From Actimicrobium antarcticum (GTDB lineage Bacteria > Pseudomonadota > Gammaproteobacteria > Burkholderiales > Burkholderiaceae_D), in NCBI RefSeq assembly GCF_039536745.1, contig NZ_BAAAZE010000003.1, positions 157,870 to 221,869 on the forward strand: a stretch of 64,000 bases of DNA. Direction: 5' to 3'. Numbering within the stretch: the first letter of the stretch is position 1; each line of letters opens with the position of its first letter. Made by a program: the position numbers and the translations under genes. Shown one piece after another: positions 17,852 through 26,960 of the stretch. The notes below the pieces were generated by a model. It ran no database searches. It was given only the letters and a program-made list of their open reading frames with translations, and was not told the origin of the DNA.

Positions 17852-17988
17852 GATGAGGGGGCCGGTAATGTTGAGAAATTCGGTGAAAAATTCAGGGAAA
17901 GATTCGGTGAAAAACAGTGCATGGAGATCATCGCGAGGAGATCAGATCCAGATCACCGGTACACCGGTAAAGCGGCGCACCGATGACG

Positions 17989-18222
17989 TTACAGAAGACT
18001 GTGTTGCTGTAATTTTTTACGCAAGGTGTTGCGGTTGATGCCCAGCATGTCGGCTGCCAGCGACTGGTTGCCATCGGCACGCGCCATGACGACTTCGAGG
18101 ATGGGTTTTTCTACCGTGACGACCACCATCTCGTAGACATTGGAGGGATGCTGTTCGCCCAGGTCCCTGAAATACTTTTCGAGGCTCTTTTTGACGACTT
18201 CCTGGATGCTTTCTTTGCTCAT
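17989..18222 (-). CDS. fis: Fis-family DNA-binding protein
   Basis: 77 residues, shorter than E. coli Fis (98), as usual in betaproteobacteria. The C-terminal helix-turn-helix is ADGNQSLAADMLGINRNTLRKKL, nearly the NtrC/Fis consensus (quoted end: GINRNTLRKKL). It bends DNA and modulates rRNA and recombination genes in relatives. Starts 44 bases after dusB, the classical dusB-fis pairing, so probably one transcript. Confidence 0.95.
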   Translation of the reverse strand: MSKESIQEVVKKSLEKYFRDLGEQHPSNVYEMVVVTVEKPILEVVMARADGNQSLAADMLGINRNTLRKKLQQHSLL

Positions 18223-18265
18223 TCTGTGCAGTGTGGTTAGGCTGGTTGGTGTTGCTGGTAGCCGT

Positions 18266-19336
18266 TCACGCGGCCAGCTTTTGCATTTGGGGAACGTATT
18301 GTAACCGCTCGCCGAAGCGAATTTGCGATTCGAAGAAATCGTTTACGGCGGCCAGTTGCTGCTCGCAATCGTCCAGCAGATTCATTCTTTGGCGAAATTC
18401 TTCGCCACCCGCCAGGTCGCGCACGTACCAGCCGATGTGCTTGCGCGCCGTCCGCACGCCCAGATACGCGCCATAAAACGCGTAATGCGCGCGCAAGTGC
18501 TCTTCCATCAGGGCCACCACTTCGCTGACCAGCGGCGCGGCCAGATGCGTGCCGGTTGCCAGGAAGTGGGCGACTTCGCGGAATATCCATGGCCGCCCCT
18601 GCGCAGCGCGACCGATCATGATGGCGTCGGCGCCCGTCACGGCCAGCACATGGCGGGCTTTTTCGGGCGAGGTGATGTCGCCATTGGCCACCACCGGGAT
18701 CGACACAGCCGCCTTGACCGCAGCGATGGTCTGGTATTCGGCGTCGCCGTTGTAGCCATCAGCGCGCGTGCGACCGTGCAGGGTCAGCATGGCGATGCCG
18801 GCCGATTGCGCCAGGCGGGCGATGTTCAGTGCATTCTTGTGTTGCCGGTCCCAGCCGGTGCGAAACTTCAGCGTGACCGGCACGTCGACCGCCGCCACCA
18901 CCGCATCGAGGATCTGACCGACCAGTCGTTCGTCTTGCAACAATGCCGAACCACACCAGCTGTTGCAGACTTTCTTGACCGGGCAGCCCATGTTGATATC
19001 AATGACCTGCGCGCCGCGTTCGACATTGAAGCGCGCGCAATCGGCCAGCATGGCCGGGTCGGCGCCGGCGATCTGGACCGCACGCGGTGCCATTTCGCCA
19101 TCGTGATTGATGCGTCGTGATGTTTTTTCGGTTTGCCACAGGCGCGGATTGGACGCCGCCATTTCGGACACCGCATAACCGGCACCGAGCTGCTTGCAGA
19201 GTTGCCGGAACGGACGGTCGGTCACCCCGGCCATCGGGGCGACAAAGACATTATTGGCAAGCTGGTAGGGACCGAGTTTCACGCAGGCAGACAAGGAAAG
19301 TGGGTCCGCTATTTTAGCCGGAATTACGCTGTCCAT
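18266..19336 (-). CDS. dusB: tRNA-dihydrouridine synthase DusB
   Basis: A 356-residue FMN enzyme that reduces uridine to dihydrouridine in tRNA. APMAGVTDRPFR near residue 33 and the catalytic-cysteine motif NMGCPVKKVCNSWCGSAL near residue 113 are present; the second half reads NSWCGSAL where most DusB proteins have NKLAGSAL, giving an extra cysteine. HGRTRADGY and VANGDI follow. First gene of the dusB-fis-purH-ruvC group. Confidence 0.95.
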   Translation of the reverse strand: MDSVIPAKIADPLSLSACVKLGPYQLANNVFVAPMAGVTDRPFRQLCKQLGAGYAVSEMAASNPRLWQTEKTSRRINHDGEMAPRAVQIAGADPAMLADCARFNVERGAQVIDINMGCPVKKVCNSWCGSALLQDERLVGQILDAVVAAVDVPVTLKFRTGWDRQHKNALNIARLAQSAGIAMLTLHGRTRADGYNGDAEYQTIAAVKAAVSIPVVANGDITSPEKARHVLAVTGADAIMIGRAAQGRPWIFREVAHFLATGTHLAAPLVSEVVALMEEHLRAHYAFYGAYLGVRTARKHIGWYVRDLAGGEEFRQRMNLLDDCEQQLAAVNDFFESQIRFGERLQYVPQMQKLAA

Positions 19337-19499
19337 ACGCTAGCGGAGCGCGACTTCGCATGGAAAATACAGTAACTAAATTGGCAACGATGTCGCTGCG
19401 ACGGGCTCGGATCACTGACCTGAATTCGTCATCAAAAAGCACGAACACGCCGGAGCTCGACATGACCTGCGTCATGCATCCACACGTTAAGCGTCACGA

Positions 19500-22214
19500 T
19501 CACGTCTGTCCCTGCCCGCCCGTCTCTGTCGTATCGACAGAACAATACTGATTTCTGCCGGCGCCCTTTGCTTGATAGAGGGCCGCGTCGGCGCGCGCAC
19601 TGAGGGTTTCTGCATCGATGTTGCCGGAACCATTCCATGTAATGCCGATGCTGGTTGTCACCTGTTTTGCCTGTCCGCCAACTTGAAATGGTTCGCGAAC
19701 CGCGTCGAGAATTTTGTCCGCCAGACGCTGGCACACCTCCGGCGTGGGTACGCCTTCGAGCAGGATGGTGAATTCGTCGCCGGCCAGGCGGGACACCCGA
19801 TCGGTTTTACGCACCACCATGAGTAACCGACGCGAAAACTCCTGAAGGACATCGTCGCCGGCGGCATGGCCCCACGTGTCATTGATTGTTTTGAAATGGT
19901 CGATATCAAGGTACATGAGTGCGATACCGTCGCCGCTACTTTGCGCGCTCCTGACAGCTGCATTCAGGCTGGCTTCATAACTGCGACGGTTCGGCAGGCT
20001 CGTCAGGGCATCGGTGTTGGCAATCGAATGCAGGTGCGCCTTTTGCTGATACGTGGCAGTGACATCCGTGCTGAACAGGTAGATGCCGATGACGCTGCCA
20101 TCACGAATGTGGGGAATGAATGCGGTGTTGACGGTGCGTTCCTGCATGCCGTCGGTCATCGTAAAGTCCGCCTGGACCGCCTGCCCATCGAGGCAGCGTT
20201 CCAGATACGGCGCACGTTGCTCATGGAACTCTTCGCCGAAGACCTCTGCCACGGAACGACCCAGCATCGCCGCCGGGTCCTTCTTGAGCCACTGTCGATA
20301 CAGTGCATTCGCAAAACAATAACGCTGCGCCGTGTCGATGTAGGCGATCAGTACCGGCAGGTTGTCGGTAATGGTTCGTAGCCGTTCTTCACTTTCGCGC
20401 TGCTGCAGCTCGCTGTTCTTGCGTGCTGTCACATCCAGAGCGAGGACATAAAAACCCTGCACCTCACCGGCATCGTCACGATCGGGAATGTACGACACCT
20501 GGAAGAACCGGGGTTTGCCAGCGATCTGCATTTCTTCTTCAAAGTCCACCCGTTCGCCGACCAGCACCCGCGCAACGAGCGGGGCGAATTTTTCAAATTC
20601 TACGGCGGTGTAGATGACACTGAGATGCTGCCCGATCAGATTCTGACCGCTTTTTCCATAAAAACGCAGTGCGGGGGAATTGAGGAACGTAAAGCAGTGG
20701 TTACGATCAATATGTGCGATCAGCGCCGGGACATTGTCGGTAATGTCACGCAGACGCTGTTCGTTTCTGGCGAGCTGGCGCTGGAATGCATTGAGTTCTG
20801 TAATGTCTTTCATGGCAACAACCGCGCCTAGCGGCTTGCCTGCCGAATTCGCGATACGCCTTCCACTGGCCAGTACGAAACGGCGCGACAGGCCGACCGG
20901 TGCAATGACCATGGGCACATTGCGCAGGACTTCTCCCTGCAGCGCCCGCACAAGAGGGATATCCGCCTCGTTCAACAGGGCGACGCCGTCCGACGCGTAC
21001 AAGCTGTAGTGCTCCGCCCAGTTTCCGCTGCCGAGTGACTCCTGCGATAGGCCGTGAAATTCCCGGGCCGCGCGATTGAACAGGCTCAGGCCACCCTCGG
21101 CGGAACAGGCAACCACGCCGACATCGACAGTTTCAAGTATGGCGTCGAGCAGTTCCTGCTTCTGGGCGAGCAGTTCACTCTTTTCTTCGAGGGCACGCTG
21201 TGCCTTTTGTTCTTCGGAGATATCGTACAAAAACGCGCCGAAGTACCGTTCGCCGTCAAAATCGAACGCGCTGATCGTCACCCTCACGGTAATTTCGTCA
21301 CCGCGTTTCGTCAGCGCCGTCAATTCGCGTCGATTGTTGATCCCTTCAGCCGACGCACCATCCAGGAGGCGCTGCAACAAGGTACGGTGGGAGTCGCGAA
21401 AACGTACGGGCGTGATCAAGGTTGCCAGATCGATGCCAAGCGCCTCATCGCGCCGCCAGCCAAACGTCTGTTCGGCCGACGGATTCCAGTCAACGATGTG
21501 GCCGCGGGTGTCGATACTGACGAACGCCACCAGAGAGGTGTCGATGATCGTCTGTATCCGTTGTTCGCTGGAGCGCAGCGTCGATTCAACTAATTCGCGG
21601 CGCTGCATCTCCCTCTTGAGCGTCCTGTTTGATTCCTCGAGAGATCTGGTGCGTTCATTGATCCGTTCTTCCAGCGCTTCGTTGAGCGCGTGGAGCGCAT
21701 CTTCGGCAGTCTTGCGCGCAGAAATGATCGTTGTTTTATTCAACTCATCCTGTACCAGCAACGCGAAGTCACGCAGCACCTGCTTTTGCAGATCGTCAAG
21801 ACGACGCGGCACGCTGTCGATAATACACAGCGTACCGACAGCCTGGCCATCGAGAGAAAAAACCGGTTGACCCGCGTAAAAGCGGATGAATGGCGCATCC
21901 GTTACCAGCGGATTATCAACAAAGCGCGGGTCGAGTGTGGCATCGTCCACCACAAGCATTTCGCCAGACGCGACGGCATGACTGCAAAATGCGACCGAAC
22001 GCGGCGTTTCAGACGCATCGAGGCCGACCCGGGACTTGAACCACTGTCGGTCTTCGGCGACCAGCGAAACAAGCGCAGTCGGCACCGACAAGGTGTGCGA
22101 AACCAGCCGCGTCAGCCGGTCGAAACGCTCTTCCTGTGGCGTGTCCAGCACTGCCAGCGCATGCAATGCGCAGATGCGGACCTGCTCTGCCACTGCCAAT
22201 TCATCAACTTTCAT
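19500..22214 (-). CDS. GAF-multi-PAS-GGDEF sensor diguanylate cyclase
   Basis: About 904 residues, soluble. Order: GAF domain near the N-terminus (LAVLDTPQEERFDRLTRLVS opening), a coiled coil (RINERTRSLEESNRTLKREM), four PAS segments (starting TIIDTSLVAF, AILETVDVGVV, DITDNVPALIA, TITDNLPVLIAY), then a GGDEF domain. The active-site motif is AGDEF, a permitted variant, and the RKTD four-residue inhibitory site has the normal spacing, so it should make cyclic di-GMP and be product-inhibited. No EAL domain. Start uncertain: ATG at 22214 best fits the GAF start; ATG 22247 and TTG 22283 are alternatives. Next to a second GGDEF gene. Confidence 0.88.
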   Translation of the reverse strand: MKVDELAVAEQVRICALHALAVLDTPQEERFDRLTRLVSHTLSVPTALVSLVAEDRQWFKSRVGLDASETPRSVAFCSHAVASGEMLVVDDATLDPRFVDNPLVTDAPFIRFYAGQPVFSLDGQAVGTLCIIDSVPRRLDDLQKQVLRDFALLVQDELNKTTIISARKTAEDALHALNEALEERINERTRSLEESNRTLKREMQRRELVESTLRSSEQRIQTIIDTSLVAFVSIDTRGHIVDWNPSAEQTFGWRRDEALGIDLATLITPVRFRDSHRTLLQRLLDGASAEGINNRRELTALTKRGDEITVRVTISAFDFDGERYFGAFLYDISEEQKAQRALEEKSELLAQKQELLDAILETVDVGVVACSAEGGLSLFNRAAREFHGLSQESLGSGNWAEHYSLYASDGVALLNEADIPLVRALQGEVLRNVPMVIAPVGLSRRFVLASGRRIANSAGKPLGAVVAMKDITELNAFQRQLARNEQRLRDITDNVPALIAHIDRNHCFTFLNSPALRFYGKSGQNLIGQHLSVIYTAVEFEKFAPLVARVLVGERVDFEEEMQIAGKPRFFQVSYIPDRDDAGEVQGFYVLALDVTARKNSELQQRESEERLRTITDNLPVLIAYIDTAQRYCFANALYRQWLKKDPAAMLGRSVAEVFGEEFHEQRAPYLERCLDGQAVQADFTMTDGMQERTVNTAFIPHIRDGSVIGIYLFSTDVTATYQQKAHLHSIANTDALTSLPNRRSYEASLNAAVRSAQSSGDGIALMYLDIDHFKTINDTWGHAAGDDVLQEFSRRLLMVVRKTDRVSRLAGDEFTILLEGVPTPEVCQRLADKILDAVREPFQVGGQAKQVTTSIGITWNGSGNIDAETLSARADAALYQAKGAGRNQYCSVDTTETGGQGQT

Positions 22215-22529
22215 AGGCTCCAGTGTGACCAGACATCGGTTGGACATGTTGCCCGCGTAGGAGATGGGTAGGCTATATCCCAAACACCAGACAGGCGATT
22301 TCGTTGCCGGGTTGGCATTTTATCAGCAGGAGTTCCCCGCTTGCGCTGCAAGCCTGTACCTTGCCTGAAAATACAGATATGCCCTTGAATACCTGATAAT
22401 ACGTACTTTGTCTAAAATCACATTCACTGACACCAGCCCGCTTGCCGGATAGCGCAGAGTTGCTCCCGCAAGATGTCACATGTCCATCGGCAAACGGCTG
22501 GCATGACGGTACGTGATGCAACGTTCAGG

Positions 22530-23609
22530 CTAGATGAGCTGTCGCTGCGCCGGCTGCATCTGATGGATCGCCTGCTGGATCAAGTCATCGATCCCGAGGG
22601 TCTGGCCGGAGTGGTTCGCCACACCGACCTGAACTGTCAGCCGGATCGACCAGCTCTTGACGCTAATGGCCTGGCGCTGCAGATAGCGGGTCAGTTCTTC
22701 CGCCAGCCCGCGCGCGCGGGCAGCATCAAAACCGGGAAGCACATACAGGAACTCGACCCCGGTCCAGCGTCCAGCCTGGATCATCGGCGGCATGCGACTG
22801 CCGACGACGCCGGCAAACGCGGCAAGAATGGCGTCGGCATCGAACCAGCCATAGACATCATTGAGCTTGTCGAATCCTTCCAGCCGGCACATCAGGATCG
22901 ATAGCGGATCGCCAGTCTGGCCGGCTTGCTCGATTGCTTTGGTCAGCACGAAGACCGTCTTGCGCCGGTTCATCAGACCGGTCAGGGCATCGGTCTGGGT
23001 GCGCTCCATCAGCAATTGCTGGGTGTTGGATTGGCGCCAGATCAGTTCGATGATGTGGCAGAACGCGTGGAACGGCGCGACCCCGAGGCGAGAAAAATAA
23101 TCCAGGTCTGCGGCATAGAACACCATCAGCCCGCACACGCCACTGCGCTCCGAGCGCAACGGAATGGCCAGTGCGCAATGGGCCGTGCAGCGGTCCATTG
23201 CGCCCCGCCATGGCGCAAACAGGGACGGGAAATCCGCTGCAGCATCGACGTTTTCGAGTGCGGCCTGCGAATACGGCAACACGCCATCGAAGCAGGAATC
23301 GGGCAGGCTCCAGTCGCTGCAGTCACCGGCGTATTCGCCCTCGATCACCAGTGGCGGCACCGGCCCGCCGGGCGCTTCGCGGATACCGACCCAGATGAAG
23401 CGCAGGTTATCGTTGTCATCCAGAATCGTGCGGCACAGCTGTTCGGTATTGGCCTGCAGATTGTTCGATTGCGGCAAGCGGGCCAGCAACCGGTACAGCA
23501 GACCGGTCAGTGCAACACGTTCGGTATCGATGCGCTGCTGGCTCGATGCCGAGCGGGCTGTCGCCACCAGTGTCGCCGGGTCGGGACTGGAAAAGAAATT
23601 GAATTTCAT
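22530..23609 (-). CDS. GAF-like plus degenerate GGDEF domain protein
   Basis: About 359 residues. The N-terminal half looks like a GAF domain (FIWVGIREAPGG, CALAIPLRSERSGVCGLMVFYA) and the C-terminal half is a GGDEF fold (TDALTGLMNRR, LSILMCRLEGFDKLNDVYG). The catalytic loop reads TGVEF in place of GGDEF and no RxxD inhibitory site precedes it, so cyclase activity is unlikely; it may bind a nucleotide or partner. Start ATG at 23609 is preferred over an upstream TTG. Same strand as the diguanylate cyclase at 19500, with about 300 bases between them. Confidence 0.85.
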   Translation of the reverse strand: MKFNFFSSPDPATLVATARSASSQQRIDTERVALTGLLYRLLARLPQSNNLQANTEQLCRTILDDNDNLRFIWVGIREAPGGPVPPLVIEGEYAGDCSDWSLPDSCFDGVLPYSQAALENVDAAADFPSLFAPWRGAMDRCTAHCALAIPLRSERSGVCGLMVFYAADLDYFSRLGVAPFHAFCHIIELIWRQSNTQQLLMERTQTDALTGLMNRRKTVFVLTKAIEQAGQTGDPLSILMCRLEGFDKLNDVYGWFDADAILAAFAGVVGSRMPPMIQAGRWTGVEFLYVLPGFDAARARGLAEELTRYLQRQAISVKSWSIRLTVQVGVANHSGQTLGIDDLIQQAIHQMQPAQRQLI

Positions 23610-23670
23610 CGCGCGCAAGCTCGCAAAGATAGCGCGGACGCGCCGCGCTGAGCGTCAAAAGAAACCCACC

Positions 23671-24321
23671 TCATTGGCGTAGTTCGTCCAGCGTTTCCGA
23701 CGACAGATGAGCGACATCGCCCCACTGCACCACGTGCAGCGCAGTCCCGTCCCAGACAAACCGGTTCACGCCGGTGTTCATGATGTCAAAGTCGCGCGCC
23801 GTGTCCAGACCGAGGCCGCGAGCGGCACGGTACAGACAATCGAGTACGCCGCCGTGCGTGACGATAGCGATTTTTTTGCCGCGGTGCTGTTGCGCCAGCG
23901 CGATCACGCTAGACACGGAGCGGGCCGAAAACTCACGCAGGGTTTCGGCCGGATGAGCACCGGGCGGAAAGCGCGCATCGATTTCGCGCGCCATCCAGGC
24001 AGCATGTGCGACCGGAAAATGGTCGACGATTTCGTCGTAGCGCAATCCTTCGAATGCGCCGTAGCAACGCTCGCGCAAGCTGGCATCGGTAATGACGGTC
24101 AGCTGACGGGGCGTGGCGAGTGTTTGTGCGGTATGCCAGGCGCGTTGCAGGTCACTGGCAATGACGACATCGAGGACGTCATCGCGCAATGCCTGTGCGA
24201 GCGCGGCGGCTTGCTGCCGGCCGTGATCGTTGAGTCCGATATCGCGGAAGCCTTGCAGCCGGCGTTCCGCGTTCCAGTCGGTTTCGCCATGGCGAATCAG
24301 CAAAATTTCCGTCGTCTGCAC
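23671..24321 (-). CDS. Histidine phosphatase family protein (phosphoglycerate mutase-like)
   Basis: 216 residues. The phospho-histidine motif LIRHGETDWN is at residues 8-17, with LRERCYGAFEGL near residue 81 (the acid) and THGGVLDCLYR (second histidine) near residue 154. The family ranges from cofactor-dependent phosphoglycerate mutase to adenosylcobalamin and other small-molecule phosphatases, and this size suits a phosphatase. Ends one base before the next gene's reading frame, so probably in a unit with the PEBP gene upstream. Confidence 0.88.
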   Translation of the reverse strand: MQTTEILLIRHGETDWNAERRLQGFRDIGLNDHGRQQAAALAQALRDDVLDVVIASDLQRAWHTAQTLATPRQLTVITDASLRERCYGAFEGLRYDEIVDHFPVAHAAWMAREIDARFPPGAHPAETLREFSARSVSSVIALAQQHRGKKIAIVTHGGVLDCLYRAARGLGLDTARDFDIMNTGVNRFVWDGTALHVVQWGDVAHLSSETLDELRQ

Positions 24322-24322
24322 T

Positions 24323-24964
24323 TTATTCCTGCAGCGATGGGTTCAGGGTATACAGGCTCACGATATTGGCCTCGTCGAGGATATGTGATTGCATGGCAGC
24401 CAGTACCTGCGCACCAGTGAAATTGCCGTCGACGGGCAAGTGCTCGATATCGAGCGCGTACAGCGTAAAGAAGTAACGGTGGATTTCGCTGTCATTCCAC
24501 GGCGGGCACGGACCGTCGTAGCCGAAGTAGTCGCCAGCCATGGCCGGGTCATCCGCGAACCAGCCGGTGTAATCGTTCACTCCATGGCGTGCGGTACCGA
24601 AGACCGCGTCGGCAATTTCCGGCCCGAGCTTGCCGCGCGAGGTGACGCCGTCACTGAAATGGCCGGCAGGCATCGAATGGATACCGGGTGGTATGTCGAT
24701 CATGACCCAGTGATAGAAATCGACCCGCGGCAAATCGGGCGGCACGGTGCGACCTTCCTGATTGACATCGTCCGGCACGGACGGCACGTCGGGGTCCACA
24801 CAGAGCAGCACCAGCGAGCGGGTTTCCGGCGGCAGCTCATTCCAGGCTAGGTGCGGACTACGATTGGCGGACAGGGTCACATGCGTGACCGGATCAATCG
24901 TTCCCAGGGCAAACTCGCCCGGAATGTAGCCGCCATCCTTGAAAGAATTACTCCACAATTTCAT
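24323..24964 (-). CDS. YbhB/YbcL (PEBP, Raf kinase inhibitor-like) protein
   Basis: 213 residues of the phosphatidylethanolamine-binding protein fold: NRSPHLAWNELPPETRSLVLLCVDPD near residue 34 (DPD ligand loop) and FYHWVMIDIP near residue 83, then GPCPPWNDSEIHRYFFTLYAL near residue 150. Cytoplasmic, no signal peptide. Bacterial members have no settled function. Longer than YbhB by an internal insertion (VPSVPDDVNQEGRTVPPD). Confidence 0.85.
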   Translation of the reverse strand: MKLWSNSFKDGGYIPGEFALGTIDPVTHVTLSANRSPHLAWNELPPETRSLVLLCVDPDVPSVPDDVNQEGRTVPPDLPRVDFYHWVMIDIPPGIHSMPAGHFSDGVTSRGKLGPEIADAVFGTARHGVNDYTGWFADDPAMAGDYFGYDGPCPPWNDSEIHRYFFTLYALDIEHLPVDGNFTGAQVLAAMQSHILDEANIVSLYTLNPSLQE

Positions 24965-25035
24965 CGCAGTCTCCTGGTGGGAAGTTCGGAAAACTCATTG
25001 CCATAGTGCTAAACAAGCGTGTCCAGTGTAGCCGA

Positions 25036-25527
25036 CTAAGCACCGCTGTCGAGGCGACTATCAGTAGTCATATCGCCAGCCCCGGATGGCCGCACCTGCA
25101 GCCAGAACGTCACCGGACCATCGTTGGTCAGCGAGACTTCCATGTGCGCGCCGAAGATGCCGCTGGCCACCAGCGTGTGCAGCTTGCAGGCCTGCGCCAG
25201 GAAATGCGCGAATAGAATACGCGCCTCGGCCGGCGCCGCCGCCGGGGTGAATGACGGCCGGGTGCCGGAGCGGGTATCGGCTGCCAGCGTGAACTGCGGC
25301 ACCAGCAACAAGCCGCCGGCGACATCGGTCACACTGCAATTCATTTTGCCGCTGGCATCGCCGAAAACCCGGTAAGCGCGCAGTTTTGCCAGCAGTGCAT
25401 CGGCTTCGCGGATGCCGTCACCGCGCTCGGCGCACACCAGCACCAGCAAACCGGCACCGATCGCGCCCACTTCGCATCCATCGACCATGACCGAGGCGCG
25501 CGTGACGCGCTGGATCAAACCGATCAT
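25036..25527 (-). CDS. dtd: D-aminoacyl-tRNA deacylase
   Basis: 163 residues. Removes D-amino acids (and glycine mischarged on tRNA-Ala) from tRNA. The N-terminus MIGLIQRVTRASVMVDG is characteristic. The first active-site motif reads LLVPQFTLAADT where the family usually has SQFTL, and the second is TNDGPVTFWL, matching NxGPVT. The C-terminal tail beyond GPVTF is about 20 residues longer than in E. coli. Lies 19 bases after tyrS. Confidence 0.92.
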   Translation of the reverse strand: MIGLIQRVTRASVMVDGCEVGAIGAGLLVLVCAERGDGIREADALLAKLRAYRVFGDASGKMNCSVTDVAGGLLLVPQFTLAADTRSGTRPSFTPAAAPAEARILFAHFLAQACKLHTLVASGIFGAHMEVSLTNDGPVTFWLQVRPSGAGDMTTDSRLDSGA

Positions 25528-25546
25528 CGGTGCGCCCTGCGCAGCA

Positions 25547-26821
25547 TCACGACAAGGTCACGCGGGCGAACTTGCGCTTGCCCACTTGCAGCACAAAAGT
25601 ACCGGCCTCGATCTTCAGCGCCTTGTCGCTGATCGCCACGCCATCGATGCGCACACCGTTCTGCTCGACCATGCGCAGCGCTTCGGAACTGGAGGCACAC
25701 AAGTTGGCCTGCTTGAGCAACTGGCCGATTCCGAGCGGCGCACCATCGAGCCGGACGTCAGGAATGTCGTCCGGAATCCCGCCACGGGCGCGATTGTCGA
25801 AGTCGGCCAGCGCATCCTGCCCGGCCTGATGCGAATGGAAACGGGTGACGATTTCCTGGGCCAGCGCGACCTTGATGTCGCGCGGATTGCGGCCTGCCTC
25901 GACCTCGGAGCGCAGTTGCACCAGCTCGGTCAGCGAACGGGCTGACAGCAATTCGTAATAGCGCCACATCATCGTGTCGGAAATGCTCATGACCTTGGCA
26001 AACATGCTGTTGGCCGGCTCGGTGATGCTGATGTAATTGCCTTTCGACTTCGACATCTTTTCGACGCCATCGAGACCTTCGAGCAGCGGCATGGTCAGGA
26101 TGCATTGTGGCTCCTGGCCCCAGTCTTTTTGCAGTTCGCGACCAACCAGCAGGTTGAACTTCTGGTCCGTGCCACCCAGTTCCAGGTCAGAATGCAACGC
26201 CACCGAATCGTAGCCCTGCATCAGCGGATACAGCAATTCATGGACCGAAATCGGCGTACCGGCCTTGAAACGCTTGGTGAAATCCTCGCGCTCCAGAATG
26301 CGCGCTACCGTGTACTTGGACGACAACTGGATCATGCCGCGCGCGCCGAGCGGATCGCACCATTCGGAGTTGTAGCGAATCTCGGTGCGTTCGGCGTCGA
26401 GCACCAGGCTGGCCTGGGCGAAGTAGGTTTTGGCGTTTTCTTCGATCTGCTCTTTGGTCAGCGGCGGCCGAGTGATGTTGCGACCGGACGGGTCGCCGAT
26501 CATCGACGTGAAATCGCCGATCAGGAAAATCACGGTGTGGCCAAGGTCCTGCAGCTGGCGCATTTTGTTGAGAACTACCGTGTGGCCCAGGTGCAGATCG
26601 GGCGCGGTCGGATCAAGACCCAGCTTGACCCGCAATGGCTTGCCGCTTAATTCGGAGCGCGCCAGCTTTTGTGCGAATTCGGACTCGATCAGCAGCTCGT
26701 CGACTCCGCGCAAGGTAATGGCCAGTGCTTCCTGTGCGCGGTCGGACAAGTTGAGCGGTGGTTGCTTATCACTAATAGTTGCAAAAGTCTTAACTGTTTT
26801 TGATTTTTGGTCGGAATTCAT
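25547..26821 (-). CDS. tyrS: Tyrosine--tRNA ligase
   Basis: 424 residues. Class I synthetase with the HxGH motif (LDPTAPDLHLGHT) near residue 80 and KMSKSKGN near residue 265; a C-terminal S4 RNA-binding domain (GVRIDGVAISDKALKIEAG) ends in KFARVTL. The chosen start is MNSDQKSK; a longer frame to 26887 has an atypical N-terminus and overlaps the divergent promoter region. No strong ribosome-binding site. Upstream of dtd in the same direction, divergent from the M23 peptidase. Confidence 0.95.
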   Translation of the reverse strand: MNSDQKSKTVKTFATISDKQPPLNLSDRAQEALAITLRGVDELLIESEFAQKLARSELSGKPLRVKLGLDPTAPDLHLGHTVVLNKMRQLQDLGHTVIFLIGDFTSMIGDPSGRNITRPPLTKEQIEENAKTYFAQASLVLDAERTEIRYNSEWCDPLGARGMIQLSSKYTVARILEREDFTKRFKAGTPISVHELLYPLMQGYDSVALHSDLELGGTDQKFNLLVGRELQKDWGQEPQCILTMPLLEGLDGVEKMSKSKGNYISITEPANSMFAKVMSISDTMMWRYYELLSARSLTELVQLRSEVEAGRNPRDIKVALAQEIVTRFHSHQAGQDALADFDNRARGGIPDDIPDVRLDGAPLGIGQLLKQANLCASSSEALRMVEQNGVRIDGVAISDKALKIEAGTFVLQVGKRKFARVTLS

Positions 26822-26863
26822 TGAGCTGGAGCGGTAAATTGAGGAAAAAATCCAAAAGCTGTT

Positions 26864-26872
26864 TGGTATAAT
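26864..26872 (+). promoter_or_regulatory. Extended -10 promoter candidate
   Basis: TGGTATAAT matches the extended -10 consensus TGnTATAAT, 89 bases ahead of the M23 peptidase start on the plus strand. No good -35 is evident, which suits an extended -10 promoter. Confidence 0.5.
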
Positions 26873-26960
26873 CCACCTTTCTTTCAACCATTGCAGCGAC
26901 TCACTACAAAAGCAAAAAGAAGAAAGAAGTGAATCGAAACGGCAAATTCTAACTTATTGC

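Noticed and set aside
26822..26887. N-terminal extension of tyrS
   Set aside because: Atypical residues and overlap with the likely divergent promoter region.
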